A DNA stretch of 64,000 bases from CAWBRT01 sp963814745 (GCA_963814745.1 CAWFEA010000025.1:62001-126000); one strand, 5' to 3'. Shown: positions 8,201 through 18,606, counted from the first letter of the stretch. Program-made: numbers and translations. Notes: a model not told the origin generated them from the sequence alone.

Positions 8201-8758
8201 ATGGCTGAGCAAACCGCACCCGCAATTCCGCCGGAGAAGGAGCTGCTGATGGCACGCCTGCGGCAAGGACGCGACCGCTATCTTTGCGCCTTCCACGGGG
8301 TGCTCGACAGCAGTTCATCGTGGCATAGGACTCCCGGCACCTGGTCCATCATAGAGTGCGCGGAGCACGTCGCGGTTGCCGAGGAACAGATGCTTCGAGC
8401 CTGGGAGAAGCTGGCCGACGCCGGCTCGTCCGACCGGGCGAAGGATGCCGTGATTCTGGCGGTTGCCCGTGACCGGGCCAACAAACTCAAGGCTCCCGAA
8501 CGCTCCGAGCCGAAAGGACGCTGCGAGAGCCTGTTCGAGGCGCTGGAACGCTTCCGCGCCGCGCGCGAACGCACTTTGCAGTTTGCCGAGAACATCTCGG
8601 TCGAGGAGCTTCGCGCCAAAGTCGTGCCCCATCCGTTTGCGGGCACGCTGGACGGGTACCAGTTGCTGACGCTCATGGCGATGCACCCCGAGCGCCACGC
8701 CTTGCAAGTGGAAGAAATCAAGACAGACCCGGAGTTTCCCTCCGGTCTACATCCGTAG
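8201..8758 (+). CDS. DinB-family protein inserted between nuoF and nuoG
   Basis: The 185-residue product has a four-helix DinB/DUF664-like fold signature: WSIIECAEHVAVAEEQ in the first half and MHPERHALQVEEI near the end. The three His residues match the metal site typical of the family. I chose ATG 8201 because GAGGAGG (8187-8193) is optimally spaced for it and abuts the other ATG at 8195. Family members bind a divalent metal; some are thiol-dependent transferases. A role in complex I is not established. Position and strand make co-transcription with nuoF and nuoG likely. Confidence 0.75.
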   Translation: MAEQTAPAIPPEKELLMARLRQGRDRYLCAFHGVLDSSSSWHRTPGTWSIIECAEHVAVAEEQMLRAWEKLADAGSSDRAKDAVILAVARDRANKLKAPERSEPKGRCESLFEALERFRAARERTLQFAENISVEELRAKVVPHPFAGTLDGYQLLTLMAMHPERHALQVEEIKTDPEFPSGLHP

Positions 8759-8782
8759 GTTGAATCTGTAGGCTGAGTTTTC

Positions 8783-11155
8783 ATGGCAGACGCACCCAAA
8801 CTCGTCAAGCTCACCGTTAACGGCAAAGCATTGTCGGTTCCCGCCGGCACCCTGCTGATTAACGCCTGCAAGAATGCCGGCATCGAAGTGCCTTCGTTTT
8901 GCTATTACCCTGGGCTCTCACTGCAGGGCGCCTGCCGCATGTGCCTGGTGGAAATCGAGAAGCTGCCGAAGCTTCAGACCGCCTGCACCACGCAGGTTGG
9001 CGAGGGCATGGTGGTCCACACTGAGACCGAGAAGGTTGTGCAGGCGCGCAAGAGCATGCTCGAGCTGCTGCTCGCCAATCATCCGCTGGACTGCCCGGTG
9101 TGCGACGCCGGAGGCGAGTGCGAATTGCAGGACATGACGTTCAAGTATGGAGCGTCAGAGTCGAAGTTCATCGACATCAAGAGCCATCGCGACGAACAGC
9201 AGTGGTCTCCGGTCGTCTTCTTTGACCGCCCGCGCTGCATTCTCTGTTATCGCTGCGTCCGCGTCTGTGGCGAGGGCATGGACGTGTGGGCGCTGGGCAT
9301 TCAGAACCGCGGTCAGAGTTCGATTATCGCTCCCAACAAGGGCGACCACCTCGAGTGCGAGGAATGCGGCATGTGCATCGACATCTGTCCGGTCGGCGCA
9401 CTGACTTCCGGGGCTTACCGGTACAAAACACGTCCTTGGGAGATGAACCACGTCGGCACCGTCTGCACCCACTGCGGCGACGGTTGCCTGACGACCCTCG
9501 GCTGCCGCCGCAGTGACAGCGGCATGGAAATCGTGCGCGGAGACAATCGCGACAAAAGCGGCATCAACGGCGATTTTCTCTGCATCAAGGGGCGCTACGC
9601 CTTCGATTTTGTTAACCATCCCGAGCGCATCAAGCAGCCACTGGTACGCCGTGACGGCAGGCTTGTTCCCGTCTCATGGGCGGAAGCGATCGATACGGTT
9701 GCTTGCAATTTCAGCGATGTCATCGCTCGCCACGGATCGCAGGCGATCGGCGTGATCGGTTCCAACCGCACCACCAACGAAGAGAATTATCTCTTGCAAA
9801 AATTCGCCCGCCTGGTGCTCGGAACCAACAACATCGACCATCACAGGACGGCGGATTATCCGGCGTTCGCCAAGGCTGTGGCCGAGAACAACGCGAAAGC
9901 GGCAAGCATGCGCGATGTCTTTCAGGCGCCGGCGATCCTGCTGATTGGCAACGATCCTACCAATCAGCATCCGCTGCTGGCATGGCAGATTCGCAATAAT
10001 GTGCGGCTGCATCGCAGCAAGCTGTACATCGTCAACTCGCAGCCCATCAAGCTCGGCCGGCAGGCGGTCAACTTTACCCGGCTTCCCGCGGGAAGCGAAG
10101 GTTCGTTCGCCCAATACCTTGCCGGCGATGACTCCGCCGCACAGACGGTCACGGGAATCGCGTCCGAAGCGCTCGCCAAGTTGCGCGAGACACTCAAGGT
10201 TGAACCGGACCTGGTCATCATCTTCGGCTCCGAGCTTCGTGGCGACGGCATAGCGGCCCTGGTACGATTCGGCGCCGCGCAGCAGGCACGGTTCATCTGC
10301 CTCGGCGATTACGCTAACTCGCGCGGGGCGGCCGATATGGGACTCTACCCTGACCTGCTGCCCGGTTACACCGCGCTCGCTTCCGGCTCGATTTTTCATA
10401 ACGAGTGGGGAGGGCAGATCCCGGCGCAGCCAGGCTTGAGCCTTGGGCAAATGTTCGACGCAGCTCGCGGCCTCAAGCTTCACGGCCTTTATGTGGTCGG
10501 CTCCAACCCGGTCGCACGCGATGCCGTGGACCCATTCGTTCTGCACACGCCATTCCTGGTGGTGCAGGATATGTTCATGACGGAAACGGCGATGCTGGCG
10601 GATGTAATCCTGCCGGCGGCAAACGCCTACGAGAAAGCCGGCACCTTCACCAATACTTGCGGCGATTTGCAGTTGCTGAAGAAAGCGGGCGATATCGCGT
10701 CGGTCAAGAGCGATTTCGAAATCATTGTGCGCATTGCGGAAAAAATGAACTTCGACGTCCATAAGCTGGTGCCGTTTGGCGCCAGCATGCGTGCCGACTT
10801 CGGCCAGACGCGCGGCGCGCAATCGGGCGAGGCTGATCGTCACGCGGTTTGGCTTCACGCCCGCGGACTCGAACCGAAGGTGTCGCCGTTCGATCCGTTC
10901 GCGGTGCTCGACGAGATCCAGCGGCTGGTCCCGGGCTATGATGTTTCCCGCCTGGAGTTGCTGGCCGGCAACGATCAGCCGACTCGACTGGTCAACATCC
11001 GGGCGGAGGGGATTCAGAGCCATCCGGGATGGATTGTCCCCTCGCGTGACGAGCTGTTTACCTCCGGCACCCTCGGCCGCTATTCGAAGGCGCTGAACTC
11101 GGTGATCGAGAATATGAGCAAATCGCGGGTTGACACCGAGGTCGGTGCGGACTGA
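8783..11155 (+). CDS. nuoG: NADH-quinone oxidoreductase subunit G
   Basis: A 790-residue iron-sulfur subunit. An N-terminal [2Fe-2S] ferredoxin domain has ligands in CYYPGLSLQGACRMC and a later Cys. Then come HPLDCPVCDAGGEC (about residues 95-108), CILCYRCVRVC and CEECGMCIDICPVG for the [4Fe-4S] clusters. CTHCGDGC near residue 230 begins a further 4Fe-4S motif of the N7/molybdopterin-oxidoreductase type. The remaining 500 residues are the molybdopterin-oxidoreductase-like domain, catalytically inert in complex I. It links NuoF to NuoI. NuoI itself is encoded only in cluster 2. Confidence 0.95.
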   Translation: MADAPKLVKLTVNGKALSVPAGTLLINACKNAGIEVPSFCYYPGLSLQGACRMCLVEIEKLPKLQTACTTQVGEGMVVHTETEKVVQARKSMLELLLANHPLDCPVCDAGGECELQDMTFKYGASESKFIDIKSHRDEQQWSPVVFFDRPRCILCYRCVRVCGEGMDVWALGIQNRGQSSIIAPNKGDHLECEECGMCIDICPVGALTSGAYRYKTRPWEMNHVGTVCTHCGDGCLTTLGCRRSDSGMEIVRGDNRDKSGINGDFLCIKGRYAFDFVNHPERIKQPLVRRDGRLVPVSWAEAIDTVACNFSDVIARHGSQAIGVIGSNRTTNEENYLLQKFARLVLGTNNIDHHRTADYPAFAKAVAENNAKAASMRDVFQAPAILLIGNDPTNQHPLLAWQIRNNVRLHRSKLYIVNSQPIKLGRQAVNFTRLPAGSEGSFAQYLAGDDSAAQTVTGIASEALAKLRETLKVEPDLVIIFGSELRGDGIAALVRFGAAQQARFICLGDYANSRGAADMGLYPDLLPGYTALASGSIFHNEWGGQIPAQPGLSLGQMFDAARGLKLHGLYVVGSNPVARDAVDPFVLHTPFLVVQDMFMTETAMLADVILPAANAYEKAGTFTNTCGDLQLLKKAGDIASVKSDFEIIVRIAEKMNFDVHKLVPFGASMRADFGQTRGAQSGEADRHAVWLHARGLEPKVSPFDPFAVLDEIQRLVPGYDVSRLELLAGNDQPTRLVNIRAEGIQSHPGWIVPSRDELFTSGTLGRYSKALNSVIENMSKSRVDTEVGAD

Positions 11156-11227
11156 GAAGCGCTTGTGCGTGCTCGGCGGTGTGGTTTTTGCTGGCTGCGG
11201 TTGCGGTGTTGCTTGAAAGAAAATTGA

Positions 11228-12289
11228 ATGAACGTCCTCACCTTCATGCTCGTTGCCATCGTCAAGATCGCAATCACCGTCGGCGTACTGCTGACGATCG
11301 TGGCTTATTCCGTCTGGCTGGAGCGTAAGGTAGTGGGCCGCATGCAGAACCGCTGGGGACCTTCCCGGGTAGGCCCGTTCGGCCTGCTGCAACCGCTCGC
11401 CGATGGCATCAAGTTCATCCTGAAAGAGGACTTGACGCCGCCTTATGTCAACCGGACTTTGTTCATTCTGGCCCCAATGCTTTCCCTGGTAATGGCGCTG
11501 ACTTCGATTGCGCTGGTGCCGATTGGACCGAACATCACCCTCGGCGGCATAACCACTCCGATTCAGATTACCGGGGTTGAGACGGCGGGCAATCAGCCGG
11601 CCGATATCGGCATCGGGTTACTGATGATCCTTGGCATCACCTCGCTCGGAGTTTACGGCATCGCGCTCGCAGGGTGGTCGTCGAACAGCAAGTACTCGCT
11701 GCTCGGCGCGCTGCGCGCCAGTGCGCAAATGATCAGCTATGAGGTCGCGCTTGGGCTGTCTCTGGTGGGCGTGCTGATGGTTTCCGGCTCGTTCAGCCTG
11801 CGAACCATCGTCGAGCGGCAATTGGGCAGTCCCTGGCACTGGAACATCTTTAACGGCGGTTGGCAGATCGTGGCTTTTTTCATCTATCTGATGGCGGCTT
11901 TTGCCGAAACCAACCGCATTCCGTTCGATCTCCCCGAGGCGGAGACCGAACTCGTGGCCGGTTATCACACTGAATACAGCTCGATGAAATTCGCCATGTT
12001 CTTCATGGCCGAATATGCCAACATGGTGACCGTGGCCTGCCTCGCTTCCGTAATGTTTCTCGGCGGATGGAGCGGGCCTGTGTTCGGGCCGCCGATCCTG
12101 CAGGCGCTGCTGCCGATCCTGTGGTTTTTGGCGCGCGTGTTTTGCTTTATTTTTCTGTACATCTGGGTGCGCGGCACGCTGCCGCGCTTTCGCTATGATC
12201 AACTGATGGGGTTCGGCTGGAAGTTTCTTTTGCCGCTCTCAATCGCCAACATTCTTGTTACCGGGCTGATTGTGGCCCTGCGGGCGTAG
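11228..12289 (+). CDS. nuoH: NADH-quinone oxidoreductase subunit H (cluster 1)
   Basis: A 353-residue, about eight-helix membrane subunit that forms the quinone entrance and the start of the proton path. It shows the family signatures RKVVGRMQNRWGPSRVGPFG near residue 36 and AETNRIPFDLPEAETELVAG near residue 226. The end YIWVRGTLPRFRYDQLMGFG is also typical. Length is normal. It follows nuoG by 72 bases. The paralogue in cluster 2 (28236-29513) is about 70 residues longer. Confidence 0.95.
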   Translation: MNVLTFMLVAIVKIAITVGVLLTIVAYSVWLERKVVGRMQNRWGPSRVGPFGLLQPLADGIKFILKEDLTPPYVNRTLFILAPMLSLVMALTSIALVPIGPNITLGGITTPIQITGVETAGNQPADIGIGLLMILGITSLGVYGIALAGWSSNSKYSLLGALRASAQMISYEVALGLSLVGVLMVSGSFSLRTIVERQLGSPWHWNIFNGGWQIVAFFIYLMAAFAETNRIPFDLPEAETELVAGYHTEYSSMKFAMFFMAEYANMVTVACLASVMFLGGWSGPVFGPPILQALLPILWFLARVFCFIFLYIWVRGTLPRFRYDQLMGFGWKFLLPLSIANILVTGLIVALRA

Positions 12290-12298
12290 ACCGCCGGT

Positions 12299-12808
12299 GT
12301 GGAACCGATGCTGCACCTTGTTCTATTTCTGATCTTCGCGGCGCTGTGCGTGGGAGGAGCGATTAACCTCCTGGTCCAGCGCCATCCGATCAACAGCGCT
12401 TTGTCGCTGGTAGTCGTCACCGGCTCGCTTGCCCTGCTTTATCTTTTGCTCGGCGCCGAATTCGTTGCCGCCATTCAGGTCATCATTTACGCGGGAGCGG
12501 TGATGGTGCTGTTCATTTTCGTCATCATGCTGCTCAACGCCGGGGCCGAGGAAGAAACCAAGGGCAGCCGGGTGGCGATCCTGTTCGGCGTGCCCGGACT
12601 GATCCTGGGACTTTCCGTCGCCGCCTGGGTGCTGATCGCGAGCAAGCCCGGCGTTGGCCTGGCGACCATTGGTCAACTGCACGGGACCGCCCTCAATATG
12701 GGCCGGCTGCTGTTCAGAGATTTCTTGTTGCCGTTCGAGGTGACCTCGGTGCTGATCCTGATTGCAATTATGGGCGCCGTAGTTCTGGCCAGGAGAGGAA
12801 GCAACTGA
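12299..12808 (+). CDS. nuoJ: NADH-quinone oxidoreductase subunit J (cluster 1)
   Basis: A 169-residue membrane subunit with five predicted helices and the conserved QVIIYAGAVMVLFIFVIMLL segment (about residues 59-78), which contains the pi-bulge helix of the family. GTG at 12299 or ATG at 12308 are both possible starts. It follows nuoH directly, whereas nuoI usually sits between them; nuoI is absent from this cluster. Its stop overlaps the nuoK start by one base. Confidence 0.93.
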   Translation: MEPMLHLVLFLIFAALCVGGAINLLVQRHPINSALSLVVVTGSLALLYLLLGAEFVAAIQVIIYAGAVMVLFIFVIMLLNAGAEEETKGSRVAILFGVPGLILGLSVAAWVLIASKPGVGLATIGQLHGTALNMGRLLFRDFLLPFEVTSVLILIAIMGAVVLARRGSN

Positions 12809-13110
12809 TGGTGCCGATTTCCTATTATCTCGCCCTAAGCGCAATCCTGTTTGCCTGCGGAGTTGCCGGCTTCCTCATCAAGCGCAACATCATTACCATT
12901 TTCATGTCGATCGAATTGATGCTGAATGCGGTGAATCTGGCCTTTGTGGCCTTCGCCGCCAGTTGGCACGCGCTGAGCGGTTACATCTTCGTATTTTTCG
13001 TGATGGTAGTGGCTGCCGCTGAAGCCGCGGTTGGATTCGCCATCATTATTGCCGTCTTTCGCACGCGCGAAACCTTGAACGTTGACCGCGTGAATTTGCT
13101 GAAGCTGTGA
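12808..13110 (+). CDS. nuoK: NADH-quinone oxidoreductase subunit K (cluster 1)
   Basis: A 100-residue, three-helix MrpC-like subunit with the signature IFMSIELMLNAVNLAFVAF and a second conserved acidic position in AAAEAAVGFAIIIAVF. These buried Glu residues take part in proton translocation. It is translationally linked to nuoJ (TGATG). A 114-base spacer with no recognisable feature separates it from nuoL. Confidence 0.95.
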   Translation: MVPISYYLALSAILFACGVAGFLIKRNIITIFMSIELMLNAVNLAFVAFAASWHALSGYIFVFFVMVVAAAEAAVGFAIIIAVFRTRETLNVDRVNLLKL

Positions 13111-13224
13111 CCATAATTTTTTTGCCGCACGATGGCATTGGTGAAGTCGAACCTGTGAGAGACGATTTTTGTTATCCATTGGCATTCGTGCCCCGACGCT
13201 GATCGCGCCCTGGTTGTTGAAACT

Positions 13225-15340
13225 ATGAGTCTGAATCTCTGGTTGATCCCAGTTTTGCCCGCCGCGGGCGCCGCCATCAATGGACTGTTCGGCCGGCGCT
13301 TCTCGAACAAGACGGTGACGGCCGTCGCGTTGGCCTCGACGGCGGCATCGTTCGCCTGGGCGCTGTGGGCGGCGATACGCCTGCTTGGCTTGCCAGCCGA
13401 TCAGCTTCCCCATATCGAACGCGTCGGCGTCTGGTTGCGCAGCGGCGACTTCGTGGTGGATTACGGTTTCTATCTCGATCATCTTTCGATGATCATGATG
13501 CTGGTGGTCACCGGAGTGGGCTTTCTCATCCATGTCTACTCGGTCGGATACATGGGGCACGAGGGCGGCTACTACCGATACTTCAGCTACCTGAACCTGT
13601 TCATGTTTTTCATGCTCACGCTGGTGCTGGCGGACAATTACCTGCTCATGTTCGTCGGCTGGGAGGGCGTGGGACTGGCTTCTTACCTGTTGATCGGGTT
13701 CTTCTTTTTGCGCGACTCGGCAGCCAACGCCGGGAAAAAGGCATTCATCACCAATCGCGTCGGCGACTTCGGATTCCTGATCGCGTTGTTTTTGCTGGTT
13801 AAACACTTCGGCACACTCGCGTACACGGACGTATTCCACAAGGTTGCGGAGTTCTCGCCTGGAATGGAAGCCGGAGCTGGTCTGCTGACCACGATCGCGT
13901 TGTTGATGCTGGTCGGCGCCACCGGCAAATCCGCACAGCTTCCTCTCTATGTCTGGCTGCCGGACGCGATGGAAGGCCCGACGCCGGTTTCCGCGCTCAT
14001 CCATGCGGCCACAATGGTTACCGCCGGCGTTTACATGGTCGCGCGCTCGAACGCCATTTTTAGCCGGTCCACGATTGCGCTGGCGGTGGTCGCTATCATC
14101 GGCTGCCTGACCTCATTTTTTGCCGCGACCATTGGCATCACCCAGACGGACATCAAGCGAGTGCTCGCTTACTCCACGGTTTCGCAACTTGGATACATGT
14201 TCATGGCCTGCGGCGTGGCCGCGTATTCGGCGGGCATCTTTCACCTGATGACGCACTCTTTTTTCAAAGCGCTGCTCTTCCTCGGCGCCGGCTCGGTGAT
14301 TCATGCGGTGGGCGGCGAACAAGATATGCGCCGGATGGGCGGCCTGAAGAAGTATGCCCCTTACACGTTCTGGACCATGCTGATCGCCACCTGTGCGATT
14401 TCGGGAATTCCAGGGCTTTCGGGATTCTTTTCGAAAGATGAAATCCTGTGGCAGGCATTCTCAAGCCCGCACGGAAGCTGGATATTGTGGTTGCTCGGCG
14501 TCATCACGGCCTTCATGACCAGCTTTTACATGTTCCGCTTGCTGTTCATGACGTTCTTCAATGAATATCGCGGCCCGGTCGCCATGCAGCACACTTCCCA
14601 TGAACCACAGCCGAGCGGCGCTCCGGGCTTGACCGAGCACGCCGGACACACCCATGCCCTGCCGATCGGCGGCCAGCACACGGTCGCGCAGGCTCCTCCC
14701 GTGGCCGCGCACGGCCACGGAGAGCCGCACGAGAGTCCGTGGGTCATGGTGCTTCCGCTCATCCTGCTTGCCGTGCTGTCCGTCATTGGCGGTTATGTAG
14801 GCGTGCCGGCGGCGCTCCATGGCAGCAACGAGATCGAACACTTCCTGGCTCCGGTCATGCCGACCATCACGGCGGAAGCGGCGGGAAGCCGGGCATGGGG
14901 GCGCGCTTTCCGAGCAGGAGCAGACGCAGGCCGCCGAAGAAAGCTCTCTGGAACTCACGCTGACCGGCGTCTCGGTGGCGGTGGCGCTCGCGGGCCTGGG
15001 CTTGGCTTGGTTTTTATATATCAAGCGGCGCGACTTGCCGGCCAAAATTGCCGATTCGTTTGGCGGCCTTTACACCACGGTGTTGAATAAGTATTACGTC
15101 GATGAGATCTACGGTGCCGCCATTATCGGCCCGTTGATTGCTTTTTCCACCCGCGTGCTGTGGCGCGGAATCGACGCCACGCTGATTGACGGAAGCGTGA
15201 ATAGCGGCGCGCGGGGGGTACGTGACGTTGGCGATTCGCTGCGTCGCCAGCAGTCCGGCAACATCCGCTCTTACGCCGGTTGGGTTACGGCCGGGGCGGC
15301 ACTGGTCATCCTCTACATGGTCTGGATGGGAACGCGATGA
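13225..15340 (+). CDS. nuoL: NADH-quinone oxidoreductase subunit L (cluster 1), frameshifted near 14895
   Basis: Antiporter-like subunit of about 704 residues. The core motifs GWEGVGLASYLLIGFFF, GKSAQLPLYVWLPDAMEGPT and THSFFKALLFLGAGSVIHA are present. The frame opened at 13225 drifts at about 14895, in a GGGGG run, into Arg-rich sequence ending at 15090. The adjacent frame resumes the NuoL C-terminus (LTLTGVSVAVALAGLGLAW, then NKYYVDEIYG, the family's conserved C-terminal element) and stops at 15340. One indel, probably a sequencing error, explains this. A His-rich loop (about residues 450-510) precedes the late helices. Confidence 0.93.
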
Positions 15341-17043
15341 TAGCTGCAAGTGTCAACCCCTACATTCTCACGCTGGTTACTTTTGTTCCGGTGTTCGGGG
15401 CGCTGCTGCTCGCGTTGTTTCCTCGCCGTGATCGTGACATCCGCGCCTTTGCGCTGCTGGTCAGCATTGTCACGTTCTTGTTGTCCCTCCATTTGCCCTG
15501 GTATTACCGTAGTCAGATTAGACATGTGCAAGCAGCGTCGGGCATTTCGCTGGCCTATGAGGTCGACAAAGCCTGGATATCGACGCCCAACATCCACTAC
15601 CACATGGGGATTGACGGCATCTCGCTCTGGCTGGTGTTGCTGACGACCCTTCTGGTTCCGTTGTGCGTCATGATCTCGTGGCGCTCGATTCGCGACCGGG
15701 TGAAGGAGTTTTTCATCCTGCTGCTGGTGCTGGAAACGGCGATGATCGGCGTCTTTGTCTCGTTCGATCTTTTCCTCTTTTACTTCTTCTGGGAATCGAC
15801 GCTGATTCCCATGGCCTTGCTGATCGGGATGTACGGGCATGAGCGGCGCGTTTATGCGGCAGTAAAGTTCTTTCTGTACACCATGGTGGCGTCGGTCTTT
15901 ATGCTTGCCGCAATTATCTGGCTTTACGCCAAGTGCGGAACGTTTGACTTCGTGAGGCTGCAAGCGATGTTGCAAGCCGGCACGGTGCCGGGAATCGAGT
16001 ATGCGGCGCCCTGGCTCTTCCTTGGCTTTTTTATCGCCTTCGCGGTCAAGGTGCCGCTTTTCCCTCTGCACACCTGGCTGCCGGATGCGCACGTCGAAGC
16101 GCCGGCCGCGGGGTCCGTCCTCCTGGCTGCCGTGCTTCTGAAGATGGGCACGTATGGCTTGTTGCGGTTCAATGTCGGGTTGTTTCCCGAGCAGGCCCGC
16201 CGCAACGCCGGCTGGATAGCCGTGCTGGCGATCATTGGAGTCATCTACGGCGCGCTGGTTGCCATGGTGCAACCGAACCTGAAAAAGCTGGTTGCTTATT
16301 CTTCGATCAGCCACCTCGGCCTGGTCGTGCTCGGCATCTTCAGCTTCACCATGGCCGGCGTTGACGGCGCGGTATACCAGATGTTGAACCACGGAATTTC
16401 CACCGGCGCGCTGTTTATCCTCTGTGGCTTCATCTACGAGCGGCGACACACTTACGAGATCTCGGAGTACGGCGGCCTGGCGACTCCGATGCCGGTTTAT
16501 GCCACATTTTTCCTGGTCATCACGTTGTCTTCGATAGGCTTGCCCTTGCTGAACGGCTTCATCGGGGAATACCTGATCCTTAGCGGATCGTTTCAGGCAA
16601 AGGCCTGGTGGGGCGTGCTGGCGGCAAGCGGCGTGATCTGGAGCGCCTGCTATCTGCTCTGGCTCTATCAGCGTCTTTTCTACGGAGCGGTCACGAATCC
16701 GGTGAATGCTTCGCTGCCAGACCTCTCCGATCGCGAGCGCAGTTGCCTGTGGCCGCTGGCGATCGCCGCGCTGCTCATGGGCGTCGCGCCTTCCATGTGG
16801 ATGAACCGCATCGACCACTCTGTCGCCCGGATACTCTCGCCTTTGCAGAAACAGGTTTATGCTCCGGTGCAACCGAAGGTTGCGCCACCAGCCGCGGCCG
16901 AGGCCGTGCCGGCAGCCGCCGGACATCCACAGGCGCAAACTTTCGCCCCAACACGCGCAACTGCAGCGCGCGCCGGGGGCCCCGGACCGCGGCGCTTAGC
17001 GGCGGCTCAGTTTGAGAAAGCAAGCCAGGTGAACGGCCGATGA
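15337..17043 (+). CDS. nuoM: NADH-quinone oxidoreductase subunit M (cluster 1)
   Basis: ATG at 15337 overlaps the nuoL stop (ATGA) and gives 568 residues; an in-frame start at 15280 would extend into nuoL. This antiporter-like proton-pumping subunit has the family segments FYFFWESTLIPMALLIG, FPLHTWLPDAHVEAPAAGS and LKKLVAYSSISHLGLVVLG. The last 65 residues form an unusual Ala/Pro-rich hydrophilic tail. Its stop overlaps nuoN. Confidence 0.95.
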   Translation: MIAASVNPYILTLVTFVPVFGALLLALFPRRDRDIRAFALLVSIVTFLLSLHLPWYYRSQIRHVQAASGISLAYEVDKAWISTPNIHYHMGIDGISLWLVLLTTLLVPLCVMISWRSIRDRVKEFFILLLVLETAMIGVFVSFDLFLFYFFWESTLIPMALLIGMYGHERRVYAAVKFFLYTMVASVFMLAAIIWLYAKCGTFDFVRLQAMLQAGTVPGIEYAAPWLFLGFFIAFAVKVPLFPLHTWLPDAHVEAPAAGSVLLAAVLLKMGTYGLLRFNVGLFPEQARRNAGWIAVLAIIGVIYGALVAMVQPNLKKLVAYSSISHLGLVVLGIFSFTMAGVDGAVYQMLNHGISTGALFILCGFIYERRHTYEISEYGGLATPMPVYATFFLVITLSSIGLPLLNGFIGEYLILSGSFQAKAWWGVLAASGVIWSACYLLWLYQRLFYGAVTNPVNASLPDLSDRERSCLWPLAIAALLMGVAPSMWMNRIDHSVARILSPLQKQVYAPVQPKVAPPAAAEAVPAAAGHPQAQTFAPTRATAARAGGPGPRRLAAAQFEKASQVNGR

Positions 17044-18506
17044 TACCCGGCATCGACTACATCCGAATTCTTCCCGAAATCGTGCTTGCGCTTTTCGGCA
17101 TGATTGTAATGGTGGCAGACCCGCTGCTGCCTGAATATGACAACCGCAAGTCGATGGGTTTCGTCTCCGCTCTGGGATGCATTTGCGCCCTGTGCGCCAC
17201 TTTTTATCAAGCCGCCTTTCCCGGCACCGCGTTTTTCAACATGGTGCGAGTCGATGCCTTCAGCGTGTTCTTCCACATCGTCATCATCGTGGTCGCGCTG
17301 ATCACCACGCTCAGCTCGTTCGAGTACCTGGAAGTTCAGAAGATCCGCCTCGGCGAGTACTACGGTCTGATCCTGCTGGGCACGGTCGGCATGTGCCTGA
17401 TGTCGTCAGCCATTGAGCTTGTGCTCATTTTCATCGCCCTCGAAATCTCTTCCATCGCCACCTATGTTCTGGCCGGCTTCCGGCGCCGCGTCGCCAGCAG
17501 CGCGGAGTCATCACTCAAATACTTCTTGCTGGGTTCGTTCGCCACCGCTTTCTTCCTCTATGGCGTCGCCCTCATGTTCGGCGCCACTGGCTCGACCAAC
17601 GTCGATCAGATCGCCGCCGCACTGCGCAACGGAGCGCCCACGCTGGCGTATGCGGCCATGGCGATGATGTTCGTCGGTCTCGGCTTCAAAGTCGCGACCG
17701 CTCCATTCCAGGTGTGGACTCCCGATGTCTACGAAGGAGCGCCGGCGCCGGTCGTGGGGTTCATGTCAACCGCTCCCAAGGCGGCAGCATTCGCCGTACT
17801 GCTGCGCGTGCTGTTCGGCACCGCCAGCGGCAGCGCATTCTGGGGCCAGCCGCGGCCCGGTTGGTTCTGGATGATCTGGGTCTCAGCGGCCTTGTCGATG
17901 ACGCTCGGCAACCTCGGGGCGCTGGTGCAGTCAAACGTGAAGCGACTGCTGGCCTACTCATCGATTGCCCATGCCGGGTACTTGCTGGTTGCTTTTGCCG
18001 CTATCCGCGACAGCAACGCCGGCATCTCCGCCGCCATGTTTTACTCCGCCTCGTATGCCGCCATGAACGTTGGTGCCTTCGCGGTAGTGAGCCATTTTGC
18101 CAGTGCCGGCGAGAAGTACGTAAATGTTGATGATTACGCCGGCCTTGGCCGCCGCTCGCCTATCTTGGCGGCAGCCCTGACGGTCTTCCTGCTTTCGCTG
18201 ATCGGAATCCCAATCACCGGTGGATTTCTGGCGAAGTTTTACGTCTTCACCGCCGCGCTCCAGTCGAACCTGGTGGGTCTCACCATCATTGGAGTCATCA
18301 ACAGCGCCGTCGGCGCATATTACTATTTGCGCTTGATCGTCCTGATGTACATGCGCGAACCGCAAAACGATGCTCCGGTGCCGCCGATTCGATTTGCCGG
18401 GGGCCTGGCGATGGTGCTCAGTCTCGTCGCTACCATTTATCTCGGCGTGCTGCCTGGCCCGGTGCTCAACTTCGCGATCGGCGCGGCGCGGAGTCTCGTT
18501 CCCTAG
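17040..18506 (+). CDS. nuoN: NADH-quinone oxidoreductase subunit N (cluster 1)
   Basis: A 488-residue antiporter-like subunit and the last gene of the operon. It shows the conserved ELVLIFIALEISSIATYVLAG, FKVATAPFQVWTPDVYEGAP and VKRLLAYSSIAHAGYLLVAF segments, with the Lys and Glu residues of the proton channel. It starts within the nuoM stop (ATGA). A strong terminator-like hairpin at 18546-18575 separates it from the convergent atpE. Confidence 0.95.
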   Translation: MIPGIDYIRILPEIVLALFGMIVMVADPLLPEYDNRKSMGFVSALGCICALCATFYQAAFPGTAFFNMVRVDAFSVFFHIVIIVVALITTLSSFEYLEVQKIRLGEYYGLILLGTVGMCLMSSAIELVLIFIALEISSIATYVLAGFRRRVASSAESSLKYFLLGSFATAFFLYGVALMFGATGSTNVDQIAAALRNGAPTLAYAAMAMMFVGLGFKVATAPFQVWTPDVYEGAPAPVVGFMSTAPKAAAFAVLLRVLFGTASGSAFWGQPRPGWFWMIWVSAALSMTLGNLGALVQSNVKRLLAYSSIAHAGYLLVAFAAIRDSNAGISAAMFYSASYAAMNVGAFAVVSHFASAGEKYVNVDDYAGLGRRSPILAAALTVFLLSLIGIPITGGFLAKFYVFTAALQSNLVGLTIIGVINSAVGAYYYLRLIVLMYMREPQNDAPVPPIRFAGGLAMVLSLVATIYLGVLPGPVLNFAIGAARSLVP

Positions 18507-18545
18507 GCAGTCCATCAGACCGCAGCGCAGTCATTGGCGGCAAAG

Positions 18546-18575
18546 CGAAAGGCCTCTCCGTAGAGAGGCCTTTCG
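18546..18575. terminator. hairpin terminator between convergent nuoN and atpE
   Basis: CGAAAGGCCTCTC (18546-18558) pairs perfectly over 13 bp with GAGAGGCCTTTCG (18563-18575) around loop CGTA. It lies between the nuoN stop and the atpE stop and can act in both directions. The T-tract is short (TTT within the stem), so efficiency is uncertain. Confidence 0.75.
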
Positions 18576-18606
18576 GTGATGCGTGTCCAAACAACTACGC
18601 GGCGGC

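Noticed and set aside
9674..11392. 572-codon minus-strand open frame over nuoG, and similar long antisense frames (4978-6372, 7079-8296, 12835-14004, 15313-16938)
   Set aside because: They lie exactly opposite well-identified nuo genes, are rich in Arg/His/Gln and match no family. They are open-frame artefacts of GC-rich third positions.
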